Below, one piece after another: positions 25,695 to 37,243 of a stretch of DNA of 64,000 nt. The stretch is taken from positions 270,529,501-270,593,500 of the forward strand of contig JAUMIR010000004.1 of the NCBI GenBank assembly GCA_030847615.1, read 5' to 3'. The translations under genes were made by a program, and so were the position numbers. The notes beneath the pieces are model-generated. The model saw only the letters and a program-made list of their open reading frames with translations, was not told the DNA's origin and searched no databases. This DNA is from Gambelia wislizenii (taxonomy: Eukaryota > Chordata > Lepidosauria > Squamata > Crotaphytidae). The first letter of the stretch is position 1. Each line of letters opens with the position of its first letter.

Positions 25695-27880
25695 GTCTGA
25701 ATCCAAACAATTGCACTGCACTGCATTGCATTGCACCCTTCCCTTCCATTCTATTCCTTCCATGCCACTTTCCTAAATTTTGTTGAAAGTTATTTATGGG
25801 GTCAGGGGGAGGGAATTTGTTCCACACCTTTTGTGGTACAGTGTTAGAAGCTGTAAATATGGTAGCCAGGAACCTTTATTAAAAGAAGAATAATCAGAGT
25901 GAACACTAGGGGGAGATATTATACTTAGGTTATGGTGGTGAACTGTTTTTAAAACAATCCTTATTTCAGTCCTAGTGACCCTGGCAGGCACTAGTCAAAA
26001 ACAATCAAACCCAAAGTTATCCACTGTTTTTAGTGTCTTGTGAAAGAAATGTTTCAGAATATGTTAGAATATTCTTAAATGCAGAAACCCTGAAAGATAT
26101 ATGTGGTTTCTGTTTTTAAAGTGCACATTTGGGACTGTTGGTGTATGCAATACTTGTTAGGAGAGAACCATTTGTGAATGTGAAATTTAAACTCCACAAC
26201 CTTGTTTTCATTGTGTGATTTCAACATTCCTGTGGCTGCTAAGGATAAAAAGTGTAGGGGTTTTGTGTGTATGGTTGTTTGTTTTTGTTATGGATAGTCA
26301 ACATACCAGCCTGCCTGGCAACAATCACAATGTTATGGAAGAAGAAAAAAAAATGTCTCCCTGAATTTAAGGAAACAAAATGTGATGCTTCCACAAGATT
26401 TTCCCAGCTCTGTCTACTCTACTTGTAGGTTTAACTGACAAGGGCAACATGGTGAGAAGTGTGTGTGCATTTGGCAACTTAGTATTTACCATAGTAAATT
26501 GTGACTCTGAAGGACATCTCACTGAACAAGTATTCTGCTGATAACACCATTTGCTAACTCTGAGAAGAGAGTTTAAGAAATATCTACTTTTATAGTTTTT
26601 AGATAATATAATAGGCAGGGAATACCCCTTGAATGGAAAATCCAGCCTTGTTCTACTAGGACATGAGGCAAGTTGTAGAGAAGGCCCAAGATATTTTACT
26701 ACCTGAAGTAGACACTATCTCATGTACAGAATCTGACTAGACTAACAGTTTAATCTGGTCTCAGAGCCAACAAGAAAATATCCTCCATTGCATCTGAGAG
26801 TAGAAGATTAGCTCAGTGGACATAGGCCAGGATTTGTAGAACCCCAGAAGGTAACTCCATTGTGGCATAGGAATACTGTACTTCCTATTTTCTCTTGCCA
26901 ACCTGACAATGAGGCATTAACCATTACACAGCTGTTCCTCTGAATGCTCAGGCACTTCTGAATAAGTTCAGTCTAGCATCAGATAGTTCCTGCATTACAC
27001 CCCCACCCCACCTCAGCTTTGTGGACAATGCACTCCATTGAATGGTTTCTGAGCAGCTTTACCTATTTATGGATAAGGTGTTTTATGGATAAGGTGTTTT
27101 CTCTTGGCTACTCTTCAGCTAGACTTTATAGATGAACACAATCCAGGAACTCTGCTAACTAGTTCTACAAGAATCAGAACCTGGTAATCAACCATATCCA
27201 AAAGCTATTACAGAGGTGTCTAAGGCCAAGAAAGATGAGATTGCCCCCATTTCATCTCCAAAAGAAGATTGAGGAATAATGCTTGTCTTCCTAAAATGTC
27301 TCATAAATCCTTTGTTTCTAGGCACCAGTACAAAGGCCTACTCAGAAACACCATGCCCACTGCTTCAATCAGAACTACAAGGAGGGACAAAGTATCTGAT
27401 ACAAGTACACCATGATGGAAGCTCCTCAAGGAGAGACCATTGTTTAAAGTAGGAATACCCTGCATATCCTTTTTAATCTATTTCCATTTATTTGTGTATG
27501 GAAACGGATGCTTGGAGTAATAAGCAAAGACTTTAAAAATAGATTTTTTTTTTATTACAGAAAATATGTCTGGAGATAATGATATTTGAGTTTGAGATGC
27601 TATACTATACTTTAAGCAAATTCTTCATGTCCATGAGGAATACAATCACCTTCTGGTTTTAATCAGAACTTTCAAGGACCTCTCCAAAGTGCTAATCTTA
27701 TTCCCAAAATAGATTCAGCACTTTAGATAGTGCCTTTAAAGTTGAAAATGAAATCCAGAGCTAATATACTGCCCTATTGATATGGAAGCCAATAGCCACA
27801 ACTCTTTTTGTATAATATGAGAAGAGTAGAATGTGATTGTACCTGTCCAAGCAAGAGGGCCCACAACAAAATTTTGCAGT
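25695..27880. other. Intergenic, no gene seen
   Basis: Contains a short (TGCA/TTGCA)-like run near 25711-25737 and otherwise non-repetitive AT-rich DNA. No coding similarity on either strand. Confidence 0.5.
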
Positions 27881-27883
27881 ATT

Positions 27884-27885
<2 letters not shown>

Positions 27886-27915
<30 letters not shown>
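27886..27915. repeat. (GT)n microsatellite
   Basis: About 15 uninterrupted GT/TG dinucleotides. Confidence 0.95.
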
Positions 27916-27917
<2 letters not shown>

Positions 27918-28235
27918 AAATGCACCTTGCTTCATGTGTAACATTTATTGTCAGTATGTTCAGTTTTGACCATGTGGAGGTGTAACCAGTTTGCATGCAA
28001 ATCCATGGAGGATAATTTGTTTCTGCATAGAAATTAAGTCCTTGTTTTCTTCGGTGCGGGGCACAATTTAACAGTAGCTTCTGACCTGCAATATAATAGT
28101 GGGTTTAGTGCAGAGCAGCTGTCTCTCTCAGCATCAATCTCTAACCTGTGGTAAATATACTGTGGTGGTTTACACTACAGGGTTGTTGCACACTGCTCTC
28201 TCAGCCGGACCTGCACTATTCTGTATGTACTACAT

Positions 28236-28340
28236 TACTTCTGGACTACAGCTCCCAGAATCTTCAAGTCAGTATAACAAGTGCCCATGTTGGCTGGGGG
28301 ATTCTGGGAACTGTAGTCCAAAAGTAACTTGTCCAAGGTC
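28236..28340. mobile_element. Short palindromic repeat, ACTACAGCTCCCAGAATC type
   Basis: Inward-facing arms GGACTACAGCTCCCAGAATC and GATTCTGGGAACTGTAGTCC, separated by about 40 bp. The same design recurs, more decayed, near 33005-33080, 37090-37135, 39370-39460, 43195-43275 and 61095-61200. It is a high-copy MITE-like repeat in this genome. Confidence 0.7.
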
Positions 28341-28512
28341 TGCTACATTCTGGGGCTTTCATAAGTTTATTTCTCCCAATTTCAGCCCTTCTCAACTTAC
28401 AATATGGTGGTAGTGAACTGCATTTACTTTGGAATTTTCATTAGCGGGGCTATTTTTTTTTTTAAAAAAAAGTCCCCCCCACCTTTGGGGGCTGTGGTGA
28501 AGGGAAAAACAG

Positions 28513-28748
28513 TTTGTTGTTGTTGCTGTTGTGTGCTTTCAAGTTGTTTCTGACTTATGGCGGCCCTAAGGCAAACCCATCATGGAGTTTTCTGGGCAAG
28601 ATTTGTTCAGAGGGGGTTTGGTTTTGCCTTCCTCTGAGACAGTAGGACTTGCCCAAGGTCACCCAGTGGGTTTCCATGGGTGAGTGGGGAGCTGAACCCT
28701 GATCTCCAGAATCATAGTCCAGTACTCAAAGCACTACGCCATACCGGT
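28513..28748 (-). repeat. Sauria-type tRNA-derived SINE (minus strand)
   Basis: Read on the minus strand: GGTATGGCGTAGTGCTTTGA (A-box region), GGGTTCAGCTCCCC (B-box region), GAAACCCACTGGGTGACCTT, and a tail ending in (CAACAA)n. It is better preserved than the copy at 11424-11637. Confidence 0.88.
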
Positions 28749-28882
28749 TTTTGAGAAACAACAGAAAATTGATGCCAATCTCAACTACACTAAAATCTAA
28801 ATTCCTGCACTGGTTTCTATGGGCAAATTTATTTACAGTTCTAAAGACTGTGTAAACCAGGAAGTAACTTATGTAGACAATA

Positions 28883-28906
28883 GTGTGTGTGTGTGTGTGT
28901 GTGTGT
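28883..28906. repeat. (GT)n microsatellite
   Basis: About 12 GT units. Confidence 0.95.
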
Positions 28907-29035
28907 TTGTACTCTCACTTTCTCTCCCCTCCTGCCCTGCCCTCCTCCTTTTCTGCTGACCCCTCCAACTATACTTCAGATTTTTTCCCCTTCTATATAA
29001 CTGTCAATAATAATAATAATATTCTCTCTCTCTCT

Positions 29036-29715
29036 GGCTTTTCTTCGCAAATGAAGATTCAGGAAGGACTCATCCCACGTTTTCTGCAAGCGCGCTGATG
29101 ACTAAAAAGGCCAATCCAAGATAGACAAGTCCGGTTGCAGAAAGCACAGCAGAAGGTCTCTTTGGGTGATGTTTTTGGGTTGTGATTCTTTCTGCGTTGT
29201 CATTTCTCTTCAAGACTTGTTCAGCGTTAGTTCTCAAATAAGGCTGCAGCATTGTGGATAGTGCGTCTCCATGCCTCCCGATGTGAGGTCAGGGCGGACC
29301 ACTGTTGGTGATCAATTTGGCCAAGCCTGAGATGTTGTTTCAGGAAGTCTTTGTATTGCTTTTTAGGAGCGCCCCTCTTATGCTGACCCGTGGCGAGTTC
29401 ACCGTAGAGTAGTATTTTTGGGAGGCGATGGTCCTCCATCCTAGACACATGCCCTGCCCAGCGCAGCTGTGTTCTCAGTATCATGGCCTCAGTGCTGGTG
29501 ATCCCTGCTTGCTCAAGGACAGCAACATTCTTCACATAGTCAGTCCAGTGTATATTTAGAATTTTGCGTAAACAGCGCTGGTAGAAGTGTTCGAGGAGTT
29601 GTAAGTGGTGGTGATAGGTGACCCATGTTTCAGATCCATAAAGGAGAATAGACAGTACAATGGCTCTATACACATTGATTTTTTTGTTTCGCCTCAGGTG
29701 TTTATTACTCCAGAC
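29036..29715 (-). mobile_element. RTE-like LINE 3' end, copy 1 (RT C-terminus)
   Basis: A minus-strand frame of 148 codons (29227-29673) contains LLYGSETWVTYHHHLQLLEH, then RCLRKILNIHW, TSTEAMILRTQLRWAGHVSR, and SHREAWRRTIHNAA. This is the region downstream of the RT catalytic core in RTE/Bov-B-like LINEs. Two stops follow where copy 2 (43330-43730) is open. The part beyond encodes a Cys-rich motif, FCCAFCN then IGLFSHQRAC. 5'-truncated and inactive. Confidence 0.75.
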
Positions 29716-29960
29716 TCTTAATAATAATAATAATAATAATAATCCCGCCCCTCTACAAAATGCAATCAGGGTGGCTTACAACATTTAAAATATATACATA
29801 TAAAATCCTCCATCCCACCCGCCCCTTAAAATACAATTAAATAATTAAACAATTAAAAATACTTAATAAATACTAAAACACACACACACCCACACACCCA
29901 CACACAATAAAATATAATAAGTTGAATAAAATGAGTTGAATAATTCAATGTAATTGAGTT
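29716..29960 (-). mobile_element. L2-type LINE 3' tail with (TAA)n
   Basis: (TAA)n at 29717-29742, then ATCCCGCCCCTCTACAAAAT and CAGGGTGGCTTACAACATTT. This matches the tail of the L2 at 48480-49490 (CCCGCCCCTCTGTGAGCAAT). A (CA)n-rich stretch lies at 29878-29905. Confidence 0.65.
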
Positions 29961-30480
29961 GTTAGGAAGTTATTTGCAAAAGTTTTCTCAACCCATTAGG
30001 GTTTTTTCCCCTGGCAATTTACTTTTGTATTATTACTTTTGCCATTTTTCCAGCCTTGAGGTTACCATGAGTCTGCTTGCCTGTCTCTCTTTTGTGTGGA
30101 TGGTGTGATTTTGACTACCTAAGTGCAAGCAAGAAATAGTATTAAGAAAAATGTTTGTGTTACCAGCATGCAATATGATTTAAATTGCTACTGCTATTTG
30201 GATAATTATAATCATATATTTCAGTGCTGATGTCCACATATTTTCTGCCACTGGGTTGAAATTCACATTGCAGCACCAAATGGGAGATTGACCCCATATT
30301 CTGTCCAGTGGATAGTGCCAATCAGAGTTTATTTTTTATATATATTTTTTAAATTCAGTTTTTAATCAAGTTCCGATCTTTTTTCTCTGAAAGATATGGG
30401 GGTGGTGTAACAATATGTCAGAGTCTGAGTCTTTAAGATGCCATCCTGCTGTGTTGAAATGGGAGGGGTTTGAATTCACT

Positions 30481-30787
30481 ACTGTCCTAAACAAATCCTG
30501 GACAGCTCCTTGTACAGCTGTGGCTTGCCTAAATGGTGAAACCACTCCTCATAGAATTCAAGGAGAATACACTTTGCCTAAATGGGATCCTGCAGCGATT
30601 CACCATATTCAGAAGGAGGGGCCCCAAAAATGCCATATTCTGTGCTGGAAAAGCCTTTGCAGCTTTTCCAGAAGTTTAAAAAAAAAAAAAAAGCTGCGAG
30701 GGAAATGTGCATTCCTGCTCATTGGGACACCCAATTCAGATTGCAGTGCATTTTTTCTGAGAACAGAAGTGGATTGCTGATTGGCCA

Positions 30788-30819
<32 letters not shown>

Positions 30820-31030
30820 GAGCTTGCCATCAATGAATTGGCTGGAACAGCCATGTTGGATGTTTGCAGTAGTGATTGTACACTGAGGCAACAATATGGT
30901 CCCCTCCCAGCTTGTTTCAGCAGGTCACACTTCTGCACCTTGGATTTAGTTTTTTTAAAAATACTGTTTGGCAATGGGAAATTGGGGAGAATAATAATGT
31001 GAGTAACTCACTCATGCCCACCATCTTAAT
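30481..31030 (+). mobile_element. Unclassified repeat family Y, copy 1
   Basis: Shares an ordered series of blocks with 57334-57866: GGAGGGGCCCCAAAAATG, AAAGCCTTTGCAG, GCTGATTGGCC, GCCATGTTGGAT, CTGCACCTTGGA and GTGAGTAACTCAC. This copy is expanded by a poly(A) run (30679-30693) and a (GT)n array. No coding similarity. Confidence 0.6.
30791..30819. repeat. (GT)n microsatellite inside repeat Y
   Basis: About 14 GT units, placed where the other copy of repeat Y has GGGTGAGAGCAGGGGCGGG. Confidence 0.95.
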
Positions 31031-32052
31031 TTGCATGCATGTCTGTGTGAACATCAAACACAGGTAGCTTTGCATAACTGCGATGTTGCTGAAAAACCAT
31101 GGAGACAAATGGATGCTGCTGTGAATTGGCATTACTGTGCACTAATCCACATTTTATTGCCTCATATAGACAACCCCATGGTCAAAGGGAGAGCAAGTCC
31201 AAATGCATCCAACAAGGGCCAGACATGGGTGCTAGCTTCCACACTGGTTTTGTTATAACAAATAAGAAAATAATGTGATGCAGATCGTCAAGTTTAAAAA
31301 CAGATTGAAAATAACTGTCCAAGGACTGATATGCATTTCCAGATGTTATTTAGCACATTTTTTCCCCAACAAAAAGAGGGAAGGAAAGGAAAAGGAAGAC
31401 TCACATCAACAACACAGTTAATTTCCCATGCTTTTCAAGAACTCATAGACTGGCAGAGAATGTTCTAATACCTGTCCCTAGAACCTGGGTTGGCTGTCAA
31501 AAGTCAGAAAGATCTGCACCTTGCAACTTCTTACCATCTCCTGCTGAGTCTAAAATACGGCTCACTTACTCAATTTCCAAATGCAATGAGATGGTACAGG
31601 TCAGACAAAGAGAACGAACAATTTGTGCCACTTGTTGAAAGAGTCACAGTGGGTAGGAGAAATGCAAGGTCAAACTGGTTCCTTCCATAATAAGTGAAAG
31701 CCTTGCCAACCCAAAATGTCTTGTACGTACAGCCCACAAGGTGACATGTGCCATTTTTTCCCCAGAATCCTGAGAATCTTAGAACCAGGTTTTAAAAATG
31801 TGTGTGTGTGTGAGGGGGGGGGGAGGGAGTTGTAATCCTAACAAGTAACTTTTCCAAGCTCTGCCTGGAGTGATTCTTGTGAATATGAGCAAATTCTCAG
31901 AATGTTAGACAATTTTTGAAGTGGTCTATATTATGAGTAATGCTCTGCTTGTTTCTGTTTTGCAGGTCATGAGGAATGTTATCAAGTAAGTTGCTTAATA
32001 ACTCAGTGCTTATTGTTGCAGGTGGGCATACCAACTATACTACAAAGATAGC

Positions 32053-32606
32053 GGAGATTATCAGATGAGACTCTAAAAATGTTCTTGTCCCACTATATTT
32101 TAAAGCGTAAGTGACCCGGCACAATAACCCTTTTTGTCACACATTGTTGTAATAATGAGGAAGAGCAGCCCCAGCATTATCACCAGCGGTGTTTACCTCC
32201 GTGTTCGCCAGGGCGCATGATCTTGCTGGTTCTTGCAAGAAGATGCAAGCGCACTTAAAAGTCTAAAAACAGCTAAATTAAAAAACAAAATGAAGCACTG
32301 AAACACACATAAAAACTTGCCTGCAAAATGAGGAGGTTCATAAAAAGGGTGTTCCGTACCTAGTTTTCACATTCTCACCTGGAAGTGTTCTGGCGGGGAT
32401 TGTCCATTGACACTGTATTCACACCAGCTGAACAGTTCATGGTTTCAGATGCTGGCAGATCAATTGATGGCTTTGGACCATCAATAAAAAAGAACACCTT
32501 ATTAACAACTGCATAACTCCATAGCACAACGTTGTGCAATATGGGTGCCCTTTCATGTTCTTTTAGCATTGTTATCATGCCATATTTGCCGTGTCTGATA
32601 ATCTCC
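32053..32606. mobile_element. MITE family Z, copy 1, 554 bp
   Basis: Exact 12-bp inverted termini GGAGATTATCAG and CTGATAATCTCC. Near the right end is TTTGCCGTGTCTGATAATC, as in the copies at 38565-38877 and about 50508-50706. No coding capacity. Confidence 0.7.
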
Positions 32607-32764
32607 AGCCTGGCTATAGTTACACCATCTTGGCAACCTCACCATTTGGATGATTACAATGTGTGTTCTGGGATAGATTTGCCTTTAAAAATAACCCAGA
32701 AACTTCCATTGCTCCAAAGAGTCTGTAATTCTGGGCCTAATTCAAAGTGCCAATGTTAAGTTTT

Positions 32765-32862
32765 TCTGTGGGTTTTTTCCGGTCTGTGAGGCTGTGTTCT
32801 GGAAGAGTTTATTCCTGACGTTTCACCTGCATTTGTGGCTGGCATCTTCAGAGAAAGCCTTC
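32765..32862 (+). repeat. Single-arm relative of the 6978-7319 foldback
   Basis: Contains GGCTGTGTTCTGGAAGAGTT and GACGTTTCACCTGCATTTGT, then GGCTGGCATCTTCAGAGA, in the order of one arm of the 6978-7319 element. Confidence 0.7.
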
Positions 32863-35700
32863 AGCTTCACATTGCCATTGTTAAGCTTTGAAGCCCTAAA
32901 TGACTGGGAATGAGGTTGTACCAGGGTGAAGGAGTCTCTCCTTTCCTAAATCTCTACCTGGAATTCATGGTTCTGGTAGAATTTGACAAAGTTACTTGTT
33001 GTATTACAACTATCAGAATCCTCTAGTCAGCATGACCATGCTAGTTGGAATTCTGAGAGTTGCAGTCTAATAAAGTAACTTTTCCAAGCCCTGGGTTCTG
33101 AGGTTTTTCAGGGTACCCTGCAAAATGAAATGAGGAGATTGGCTACTGGGAAAGGATGTTTCCAATGGTGGGACCTAGTAGTAGAATGCCCTCTGCAGTC
33201 TCACTTGGTGCTTATGCTATGGTCCTTTAGCACCAGGTGAAGACTTTTTTTTATTGTTCCAGGACTTTCACTTTTAAAATCTGGTTTTAATTTTTACAGT
33301 AAATGTCCCACTGACAAGACTTTCAATATTTGGGCAGTATATAAATATTGTGAAGAAAGAAAGGAAGAAAGGGGAAGTAGAGTCCAAAGATGGCAAAGTT
33401 ACCTTCTTCAGACTTCCAATGGAGATCAAATTTTCTTCATACTTCCCAAGGTAAAAAAATTATAATGGATTAATTAAAATCTCCCTGCAAGCAGAAAACT
33501 AGAATGTCAGGAAGGAAGCTGTAATCATTCTCCCTTATGTGCTAGCTTTATTATTTCTTCCCCCACCTCCTCCTCTTCCTCCTGTACATGTTGGTTTACA
33601 AGTAAAAGAGCAACAAATCAGTTCCTTGCCCCCAGGCTTACAATATACAATTTTTACCAACAGGTATTCAAAAATTATATATACCTTGGAGTATGAAATA
33701 ATGCTTTCCATTCTACTACCTCATTCTGCTGAATTTGGAGACCAGTTTGTTTTACTGCGAGCTAATTCTAACAATAGACAGTAATGCTTCTACTAAGTAG
33801 GCATCTACCTATGGTCCAGCCTAGTTTTTCCTCTCCTTATTCTACACATCAGAGTTTGAAATAAAGACTGGATTGTGCTGACTTATACTACCTTTATTAC
33901 ACCTAGCGAATGAAGTTCTATCTCAGTAACATATTCAGCAACTTTTTTTTCCTTTTGTATTCTTCAATAAACAGGGTTGACCTTATCCTTAGGCAGAGTG
34001 AAATTTGGGTTGTCTTAAAAGGGCAGCATTTTTTGTTGTTGTTGTTATTTAACTGGTAATAGATATACATATACTAATATTTATAAATATTGGCTGGCAT
34101 CCTGTTGGGAACTTACCAACAATTGGAAGTAAAATAACTTCCAATTGTGTAAAGTTGAATTTCACTGTTGTACAAAGTTCATAATCTCAGGAGGGGAGCA
34201 GAGACCTAGCTACGCTATTGGGACCATTGCAGAAGCAGAGCCAGCAGCATGGCCATTGCTCTTTTGTGCAATGTGTCCCAGTGCACAATATGTCCCAATG
34301 AACAATGTGTCCCATTGAACAATGGTAGCCCCCATTGTGCAATGGGACACCTTGCACAGGACCCTGTTATGCATTGTCACCATTTCACTAGCCTGATTGC
34401 ATAGCTTGTCAGTGATGTAGCTCCATCATTGTAAGGTCTCACACAGTAGTCTCTGGTACAGGATCTTGGCCATTGTTTTTTCTATCTCTCCTAAAGATCC
34501 CCTATTTATTTATTTTGTGCAATTGCTCTACCTTCTTCCAGTTTAAACTAGCACAGCCTTCCCCCAACTGAGAAACCTCCACCTGTGTTGGGCTACAACC
34601 CACATCAGCCTCAGCCAGAAGAACTGAGGTATCATTGTCCAACACATTTGGATGGTACTTGATTGAGAAAGGTTAATCAAACAGGACAGTGGCTAGTATA
34701 TGATATACAGTATTTCTTTTTTCTGTCTAGTCAAGCTCTTCTGCGTAACCAAGTACAGCAAAGCTTATTCCTGCACAATTTGCTCATAATCAAAGCATTA
34801 CTGATTGCCACCTCTTGGACATGTAGGCAAAAGAAAGAATAATGATTACGATATTCATAATGCAATTTTGTATGCATTTATGGCTTCTTCACCTTTCTTT
34901 TTTTTAAAAAAAGGTATGCTGTTTTTATTACTGGAGTATGTAATATAATTGGCTGAGGTTTTTGAATGATAATATTAAATGGACATTGAGTTTTCCTTGG
35001 CCAAGCCAATCTGTGTTGAACTAACATGTACCTTTTCTCCTTTTTCTTTTCTGCTGTCTAGCTTGGTAGGAAATCTACACAGCAACAGTGAGAATGTTTA
35101 TTGTCCAAGGAGAACTTTTGCCCTGTGAAGTCACCTCCTACTAGTCATCAGTTGATTTCTGACATTCTATCACAGGAAATTCCTGGTGGCCCACAAAAGC
35201 AGTCCCCTGAGTACAGCTGCTAGGAAGAAAAGTGCTGCACTCCAAATCCACTGTCTCCACATAGAGGGATGGTGCACCTGTGCCTTGAAGAAACCCAAAA
35301 CAGTATCTTTTCTTGAACAATGTTAAAATGAACTATGGAAAGGACAAAGGTCAAGTGAGTCCTTATTGTGCTGAACTTAATTGAAAACAAAAAAGAAATG
35401 TATTAGAGGATGTGCTTTGTCTCCTATAAGGTACTATAGGATTATATTTAGGCTTTGTGACTTTGAAGAACATGGTAACTCAACTGTATAATTCCTGTTC
35501 TTGGTGCTAGTGAGGAAGTTGTAAGTCAATGGAACCAGGGAAGAAAAAAAGCAGGTCATGACACATCATGGTGTAGACAAGACATTGTTCTTAATCATCA
35601 GTATAGCACTTTTCACTGGTTCATAATCTTTATTTTATACTTCTTGTGATGAGGCGGCCAGGAAGAAAGAGAAGAATTAGGTGATGATGGGGATTTGATG
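32863..35700. other. Intergenic, no gene seen
   Basis: Contains a decayed ACTACAACTCCC-type repeat near 33000-33090 and a short CAATGTGTCCCA tandem stretch (34255-34365, listed separately). No coding similarity. Confidence 0.5.
34255..34365. repeat. Short tandem/palindromic CAATGTGTCCCA array
   Basis: Four or five units resembling GTGCAATGTGTCCCAGT, alternating in part with inverse CCATTGTGCAATGGGACA. Unit length is about 16-20 bp. Confidence 0.6.
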
Positions 35701-35710
35701 ATGATGATGA

Positions 35711-35970
35711 TAGAATCATAGTGTTGGAAGAGACACAAGGGCCATCCAGTCCAATCCCCTGTCGTGCAGGAATTAACAATCAAAGCATTCCCGACAGATG
35801 GCCAGCCAGCCTCTGTTTAAAAACCTCCAAAGAAGGAGACTCCACCACACTCCAAGGCAGTGAATTCCACTGCCAAACAGCTCTTACTGTCAGGACTTCT
35901 TCCTAATGTTTAGATGGAATCTCTTTTCCCATAGTTTGAGTCCATTGCTCCGTGTCCTAATCTCTGGGTG
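35711..35970 (-). mobile_element. CR1 LINE 3' fragment (minus)
   Basis: Begins ATAGAATCATAGTGTTGGAA, the complement of the CR1 3' terminus. It continues with CCATCCAGTCCAATCCCCTG and the RT C-terminal region to CTAATCTCTGG. Preceded by (GAT)n at 35696-35711. 5'-truncated. Confidence 0.85.
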
Positions 35971-36479
35971 ACAACGATGATGATTTTGCACACAGGAAAG
36001 TTAGTGTCAAGGATATTAAACTCTCTGATGCCATAAAATGAACAAGATCTGCAGTGTTTGAACTCTGTTTCTCAGGTTAAAGTTCATAACTGGACTTTTG
36101 CTGAACACATTTACTGAATACAACACAGAGAGACTATGGTGTTGACATCTTACCACAGTATCTGGGTAAAGTATTGTATCATATGTGCCCAGGGTGTAGT
36201 TTGGATTTGGATGAATCCTGAATGGGACACTTGTTCTGAAATCACAGGTTTCTTAAAGTAGGCCGTGTGTGTGTGTTTTTTTGTGTGTCATATAACAATT
36301 GCCCACAAAAATCTCTGAGGACAAATGTACCTTTTTTAAAGAAAAATTCACAAACTGGAAAGGCTGCTGTTAAACATAAAACACCTTCACTTCTAGGAAT
36401 CTGGAAGGCTTTGGTCCCTCAGAAGTAGTAATTATCCTGCAAATTTCACTTAATTCTCCCAATATATCTATGCCTGTGA

Positions 36480-36870
36480 CTATGTCTATCAGAACTTCTC
36501 TTTTTGAAGGACCTTCTCAATGGCTGCTCTCAGGGTGTGGAATTCCTTTTCAAAGGAGGCCAAGCTGACCTTTCTCTGTTCTCCTTTCTCCTGCAGCTAA
36601 AAACTTATAGATTCAAACAGGCATTTGATGATTAATCCATTGTGCAGAAGGTGTTTGTATGGCTGGGTCTGTGCTGTATTTTAATCTTTATTGTTGTGTT
36701 TTAAAATAATTTTTAAACTAATAGTGTTTAAAACTAATGGTGTTTTAATGCTTGTTTAATTGTGCTTCAGCTTTTTTTTTAGCTGAATCTTGTTTTATCA
36801 TTGTTGTAAGTCACCTTGGATCCCTTGTTAGGAGAAACATGGGATATAAAACAAACAAACAAATTGAGCA
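36480..36870 (+). mobile_element. L2-type LINE 3' end (plus)
   Basis: Relics of the RT C-terminus (GGTGTGGAATTCCTTTTC, the LWNSLP region), then an AT-rich 3' UTR and TAAGTCACCTTGGATCCC, ending in (AAAC)n. Confidence 0.6.
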
Positions 36871-37243
36871 CAGTATAAAACATCTACAGTTTGTCAAGTG
36901 CAATCTATTCCTAAGGAATTTCTATTTCTGAAATTTTTAACCAGTTCTGACAAAAAGAGAAAAAATATGTTATCCTATTTGCTGCTTTCCAATTATAATC
37001 AGCAGAAGGCAAAACCACTTTAATCAAAGTTTGGATTCAGACCAAAGTTTGGTCAGCCCTCCTCTTCAGTTTAAATTAAGTGGCTACACTGGCTGGGGCT
37101 TCTGGGAATTGTAGTGTAAAAAATGTTTTCTAAACACTGGTGGATAACCCTAATGTGTTATTTGTTAAAGTAAATTGGAATCCCCATGTTCTCTTCCACA
37201 ACCCCAGATTTACCCAGACCTTCTCACCTTCTCTAGGTACACA

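Noticed and set aside
29227..29673. 148-codon minus frame as a host gene
   Set aside because: It is an RTE-like LINE fragment; a near-identical copy lies at 43330-43730.
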